From NCBI GenBank assembly GCA_937858775.1, contig CALLYX010000095.1:1-9001 (forward strand): 9,001 nucleotides of DNA. The letters run 5' to 3'. This document shows, in pieces, positions 6,002 to 9,001 of this stretch. The stretch is from an uncultured bacterium. Its GTDB lineage: Bacteria; Auribacterota; Tritonobacteria; UBA1439. The notes under the pieces are model-generated. The model had not been told where the DNA came from. It made no database searches and saw only the letters and a list, made by a program, of their open reading frames with translations. Position 1 is the first letter of the stretch; each line of letters begins with the position of its first letter. A program made the translations under genes and the position numbers.

Positions 6002-6698
6002 CCCGCGTCCGCCTTCCGCCCCCGTCCAGCCCGTCCAGGGGGCATCCGGCGCATCGCGGCCTCCTTCCGCAATACTCCTTCCCGACGCGGACGAAGAGGG
6101 CGTGGAATTCGTTGAAGAGCCGCGCGTCCCGCGGAAGGCGGGAGACGAGATAACGCTGCGCCTCCCCGTAGCCGGCGCCGGGGGGCAGGAGGCCGTGACG
6201 GGACAGCACGCGCACGGTGTACGCGTCCACGACGAAGGCGGGGCGGCCGAAGGCGTAGAGGAGGATGCTGTCCGCGGTCTCGGGGCCGATCCCGTGGACG
6301 GCGAGGAGCTTCGCCCGAAGGGACGCGGTCGGTTCGCGCCCCATCGCCGCGAGGCCGCCGCCGTACTCCCGCCGCATGAACGCCATGAACGCCTTGAGCT
6401 TCACCGCCTTCTGGTTGAAGTAACCGGAGGGGCGTATCAGGCGCGCCAGGCGGCCGCGGGGGACACGGCCGAGGCCGCGGACCGAGAGGAGCCGAGCCGC
6501 CTTCAGGTTGGCGATGGCCCGCTCGACGTTCGCCCACGCGGTGCCCTGCGTCAGGATGGCCCCGACTATCACCTCAAACGGCGTCTCTCCCGGCCACCAC
6601 CCCTGGGGGCCGAAGCGCCGCATGAGCCTCCGGTAGATCCCGGCGACCCCCGCCCCCCCGTCACAGATCGTACCCGAGCCTCTTGACCTCGCCCTCAT
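5949..6698 (-). CDS. Endonuclease III-like / 3-methyladenine DNA glycosylase (COG2231 type, HhH-GPD)
   Basis: 249 residues of the HhH-GPD superfamily, which removes damaged bases in base excision repair. The pattern GPQGWWPGETPFEVIVGAIL (30-49), IRPSGYFNQKAVKLK (88-102), then the helix-hairpin-helix VHGIGPETADSILLYA (134-149) and FVVDAYTVRV (155-164), is characteristic of the COG2231 branch, related to H. pylori MagIII. D158 is the conserved catalytic aspartate. The position of the lyase lysine of E. coli Nth (GxGxKTA) is glutamate, E140, so a monofunctional glycosylase is expected. Only three cysteines remain near the C-terminus (C210, C216, C219); the fourth of an Fe-S cluster is absent. 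A 24-residue Gly/Arg/Pro-rich tail follows. ATG 6698 overlaps the end of era by 38 nt; the next start, ATG 6623, would remove the probable first helix IYRRL. The 3' end overlaps adenosine deaminase by 53 bp. Confidence 0.9.
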   Translation of the reverse strand: MRARSRGSGTICDGGAGVAGIYRRLMRRFGPQGWWPGETPFEVIVGAILTQGTAWANVERAIANLKAARLLSVRGLGRVPRGRLARLIRPSGYFNQKAVKLKAFMAFMRREYGGGLAAMGREPTASLRAKLLAVHGIGPETADSILLYAFGRPAFVVDAYTVRVLSRHGLLPPGAGYGEAQRYLVSRLPRDARLFNEFHALFVRVGKEYCGRRPRCAGCPLDGLDGGGRRTRVRPPGGKGGRRPARTPA

Positions 6699-7539
6699 CC
6701 TTCTTCCAGTCGCGGATGACCTTCACCCGCAGGTCGAGGAAGACCCTGGCCCCGAGGAGGCGCTCGATCTCCCCCCGCGCGGCGCTGCCGATCCGCTTGA
6801 TCATCGCGCCGCCCCTCCCCACGATCATCCCCTTGTGCGACTCCCGCTCGGCGATGATCGAGGCGCGCACCTCCACGACTCCGTCCGCCCGCTCCGCCAT
6901 TCCCTCCATCCGCACGGCCGCCCCGTACGGGACCTCCTGATGCAGGAAGCCGAAGACCTTCTCGCGTATCAACTCCGCCACCGCGAAACGGGTCGGCTGG
7001 TCCGAGAGGATGTCGTCGGGGAGCTGCTTCTCCCCCTCCGGGAGGAGCTCGATCGTCTTCTCGAGAAGGAGCGCCACGTTGTCCCCCCGGAGCGCGGAGA
7101 TCGGGATTATCTCCCGGAACGGGAATAGGCCGCGATAGGAGGCGATGGCGGGGAGAAGGGATTCGCGGGGGGGCAGGTCCGCCTTGTTGATCAGCAGGAA
7201 GACCGGGGCGCGGCATCCCCCGAGCATCTCCACGGACCCCCGGTCGGCTTCGGAGGCCGGGGTCGGCCCCACCATCAGGTAGACGAGATCCGCCTCGCCC
7301 GAGGCGCGGCGCGCGGCGCGCGCCATGTGCCGCCCGAGCGGATCGCGGGGGACGTGGAGGCCGGGGGTGTCCACGAAGACGATCTGCGCCTCCTCCAGCG
7401 TCAGGATGCCGCGTATCGGGTCGCGCGTGGTCTGCGGCTTCGGGGTGACGATCGCGAGCTTCTGCCCCAGGATGCGGTTGAGGAGCGTGGACTTCCCCAT
7501 GTTGGGGCGCCCCACGATGGCGACGAATCCGAATTTCAT
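6661..7539 (-). CDS. era: GTPase Era (16S rRNA-binding ribosome assembly GTPase)
   Basis: 292 residues, a standard Era. It binds the 3' end of 16S rRNA and helps mature the 30S subunit, cycling between GTP and GDP. GTPase motifs: G1 GRPNMGKS (10-17), switch I with PQTTRDPIRGI (35-45), G3 DTPG (57-60), G4 NKAD (118-121) and G5 SAL (148-150). The C-terminal KH domain has the RNA-binding loop VGRGGAMIK (240-248; GRGG rather than the common GKGG), then LLGARVFLDLRVKVIRDW. G1 has Met where Val is usual. The ATG at 7539 is right because the family begins a few residues before G1; GAGG lies about 11 nt upstream. The open frame extends further upstream only as noise across the methyltransferase gene. 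It is the third gene of a four-gene minus-strand run, 68 bp after the TrmJ-like gene. Confidence 0.96.
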   Translation of the reverse strand: MKFGFVAIVGRPNMGKSTLLNRILGQKLAIVTPKPQTTRDPIRGILTLEEAQIVFVDTPGLHVPRDPLGRHMARAARRASGEADLVYLMVGPTPASEADRGSVEMLGGCRAPVFLLINKADLPPRESLLPAIASYRGLFPFREIIPISALRGDNVALLLEKTIELLPEGEKQLPDDILSDQPTRFAVAELIREKVFGFLHQEVPYGAAVRMEGMAERADGVVEVRASIIAERESHKGMIVGRGGAMIKRIGSAARGEIERLLGARVFLDLRVKVIRDWKKDEGEVKRLGYDL

Positions 7540-7607
7540 GGCGTGCCCCGCCTCGGCCCTCGATTCGCCCGGGCGCGGATTCGAGCGGCCGCCGCGCGCG
7601 GAGGCGC

Positions 7608-8402
7608 TCACCCCTTTTCCCGCAGGGCGACGTACCGCTCCACCTGCTGGCAGATCCCGTGGAGCGCGCGCCACTCGTCGTCCGCGATCCCGCTCCGGCC
7701 GAAGATGCGCTTGAGCGTTTTCATCACGCCCTCGAGCACCCTGCGATCCCCGTCGGCGTTCGAGTAGCCCAGCGAGGCGAGCGCCGCCTCGATCCTCGCG
7801 TATAGGGTGATGAGCCGCTCCTGAGGGACCAGCGGGGGCGGCGGCTCCGTCCCCCCGGGCGCCGCGAACTCGAAGAGCCCGTGGAGAACCACCATCACCG
7901 CCTGGGCCACGTTGAGCGAAGGCATGAGCCGCGAGGCGGGGATCTTCACCGCGCACTGGCAGAAGGCGAGCTCCCCGTTGCTCAACCCCTTGTCCTCGCG
8001 CCCGAAGAGGACCGCGACCCGGTTCCGCTTCGTCGCGGCGGCTATGCGCGGGATCGCCTCCCGCAGGTCGGTTACGGGCCTCCGCCCCCGCCCCCTCCGC
8101 CGCGTAGTCCCGACGACCAGGCCGCACCCGGCGACCGCCTCCCCGAGGGTGGGGCAGACGCGGGCGCCTTGCACGACGTCGAGGGCGCCCCACGCGAGCT
8201 TGCGCACCTCGGGCGCGTCGAGGGGGGGCGGGTCGACGAGGACGAGGGTGCGCACGCCGCAGTTCTTCATGGCGCGGGCGGCGGACCCGATGTTGCCGCC
8301 GTGCCTGGTCCCGACCAGGACCACGGATATGTTCTCCATCACCGTCTTCATGGCCTCGTCCGGCCGGCCGATCCGGAAGCGCCCCGGCGCGGCGGGGATC
8401 AT
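7608..8402 (-). CDS. TrmJ-like SPOUT RNA 2'-O-methyltransferase
   Basis: 264 residues, close to TrmJ (about 245), an S-adenosylmethionine-dependent, dimeric trefoil-knot enzyme that methylates the ribose at position 32 of tRNAs. SpoU motifs are clear: motif 1 GTRHGGNIGSAARAMKN (31-47; N37, R43), motif 2 VLFGREDKGLSNGEL (131-145; E136) and motif 3 PSLNVAQAVMVV (161-172; S162, N164). A C-terminal helical region follows, as in TrmJ. The start at 8402 is chosen because GGGGAGG (8412-8418) lies 9 nt upstream. ATG 8351 or 8339 would begin closer to the conserved core but have poorer ribosome-binding signals; the extra 17 residues look non-conserved. The longer open frame to 8474 would run into the hypothetical gene. 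TrmJ and other TrmH-type enzymes share these motifs, so tRNA position 32 is the likely target, not a proven one. Confidence 0.88.
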   Translation of the reverse strand: MIPAAPGRFRIGRPDEAMKTVMENISVVLVGTRHGGNIGSAARAMKNCGVRTLVLVDPPPLDAPEVRKLAWGALDVVQGARVCPTLGEAVAGCGLVVGTTRRRGRGRRPVTDLREAIPRIAAATKRNRVAVLFGREDKGLSNGELAFCQCAVKIPASRLMPSLNVAQAVMVVLHGLFEFAAPGGTEPPPPLVPQERLITLYARIEAALASLGYSNADGDRRVLEGVMKTLKRIFGRSGIADDEWRALHGICQQVERYVALREKG

Positions 8403-8411
8403 GCCGGGCTG

Positions 8412-8418
8412 CCTCCCC
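8412..8418 (-). promoter_or_regulatory. Ribosome binding site deciding the TrmJ-like start
   Basis: GGGGAGG on the minus strand, 9 nt before the ATG at 8402. It is the best SD-like sequence among the possible starts of this gene. Confidence 0.6.
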
Positions 8419-8443
8419 TTCGCGAGGGGGAAGCCCCCGGCCG

Positions 8444-8890
8444 CTATCCGAAGAGCGACATCTCGAAATCCCATCCCTCGTAGGAGGCGAGAAGCTCCTC
8501 AAGTTTCTTCATCGAAACGAAGACGCCGTCCACGAGCAGCCCGACGCGCTCCGTCTCCGGGTCGAAGGCGACGGAGCCGCGCATCAGGTCGTGCGTGAGG
8601 GCGGGCTTCTTGGAGGATAGGTCGAGGTACCTCACCGCGAGGCCCGACTTGATCTTGTGGCGCAGCGGCCCCAGCGCCTCGGCCGGGCTGGAGGCCGAGA
8701 ACTCCTTGAAGACGTAGCCGTGCGCCGGTGGGTTCTGCTCCGTCGCGGTGAGCATCCAGCCCAGGTCCGTCTGCTCGGACTCGATCTTGAAGACCCGCCG
8801 CGCGCCGGCGCAATCCGTGTACTCCTCGACGACGGGGAAGAGGACCGCGCGCCCCGAAAACCCGCCCTTGTCAGACCTGTTGTCGATCAT
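8444..8890 (-). CDS. Conserved-looking hypothetical protein, 148 residues
   Basis: I do not firmly recognise the family. The protein is soluble, with no signal peptide or membrane segment. The N-terminal half looks beta-rich (GRAVLFPVVEEY, RRVFKIESEQTD, GWMLTATEQN). The middle has an amphipathic stretch (SPAEALGPLRHKIKSGLAVRYL). The C-terminal third has DLMRGSVAFD, then VGLLVDGVFVSMKKLEELLASYEGWDFEM. The last part vaguely recalls small bacterial DUF proteins ending in a DG..S..EL...L..YEGW.F pattern, but I cannot name one. The ATG at 8890 has GGAGG (8898-8902) 7 nt upstream, a good ribosome binding site. High third-position GC and the strong SD support a real gene. It is first in the minus-strand run and lies 41 bp before the TrmJ-like gene, so they may be co-expressed. 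Confidence 0.8.
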   Translation of the reverse strand: MIDNRSDKGGFSGRAVLFPVVEEYTDCAGARRVFKIESEQTDLGWMLTATEQNPPAHGYVFKEFSASSPAEALGPLRHKIKSGLAVRYLDLSSKKPALTHDLMRGSVAFDPETERVGLLVDGVFVSMKKLEELLASYEGWDFEMSLFG

Positions 8891-9001
8891 AGCCGCGCCT
8901 CCGCGATATGCGATCGGTTTGCATTTGCGCCCCGGGCGGCACGCGGCGGCTTCCGCCCCGTGCTCCCCGCCCGCGCCCGCCGGCGCGACGTCTTCCGCAG
9001 C
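8891..9001 (-). other. Leader or possible 3' end of an upstream minus-strand gene (undecided)
   Basis: Two minus-strand frames are open across this stretch. One is in frame with the ATG at 8890, so the hypothetical gene could in principle start further upstream. The other is Arg/Lys-rich, has high third-position GC and ends in a TGA that overlaps the ATG of the hypothetical gene (ATGA). The latter would fit the basic C-terminal tail of an upstream gene coupled by stop-start overlap. No convincing promoter is seen; the only AT-rich patch is around 8905-8930. Confidence 0.3.

Noticed and set aside
7559..7585. Imperfect inverted repeat (ctcga ... tcgag) between the TrmJ-like gene and era
   Set aside because: The stem is only 5 bp before mismatches and no T-run follows, so it does not support a terminator.
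6661..8502. 613-codon minus-strand frame as an Era fusion protein
   Set aside because: The upstream part is Arg/Gly/Pro-rich noise across the TrmJ-like gene in another frame. Era has a proper ATG at 7539.

Overview
The window looks like a metagenome-type contig made of two unrelated pieces. Bases 1 to about 470 have the character of Burkholderiales-type betaproteobacterial DNA. They hold, on the minus strand, the C-terminal third of a Bug/TctC periplasmic solute-binding protein, followed by the first 30 codons of another exported protein with a Tat-like signal. From about 471 to the end the sequence is very GC-rich bacterial DNA of a different style: leucine is mostly CTC, arginine AGG is common, and pyrimidine-poor SD-like purine stretches precede genes. 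It comes from an organism that encodes an archaeal-type DNA topoisomerase VI. Era, a TrmJ-like methyltransferase and a COG2231-type glycosylase show that the host is a bacterium. An uncultivated candidate-phylum lineage is likely, but I cannot name it from the sequence.

Layout: (1) about 471-1980, plus strand: the C-terminal end of topoisomerase VI subunit B, cut by the junction, then complete subunit A. (2) 1992-3068, minus strand and convergent with top6A: a DHH/DHHA1 phosphoesterase of the NrnA type. (3) 3069-3239: a divergent intergenic region with candidate promoters on both strands. (4) 3240-6001, plus strand: a GT-C (GT39/ArnT-like) membrane glycosyltransferase, then adenosine deaminase, which has its own candidate extended -10 promoter. 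(5) 5949-8890, minus strand: a run of four genes read as conserved hypothetical protein, TrmJ-like tRNA/rRNA 2'-O-methyltransferase, Era GTPase and endonuclease III-like/3-methyladenine glycosylase. The last gene overlaps the end of the adenosine deaminase gene tail to tail by 53 bp. (6) 8891-9001: short leader or possible end of an upstream gene, undecided.

Functionally the main part is housekeeping. It covers DNA topology (Topo VI), RNA and nucleotide turnover (DHH phosphoesterase, adenosine deaminase), RNA modification and ribosome assembly (TrmJ-like, Era), base excision repair, and one envelope glycosylation enzyme. No RNA genes, CRISPR arrays, insertion sequences or convincing intrinsic terminators were seen. 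I found no new defence or mobile system. The two points most worth attention are the sharp chimeric junction near 471, probably an assembly or contamination artefact, and the bacterial Topo VI.
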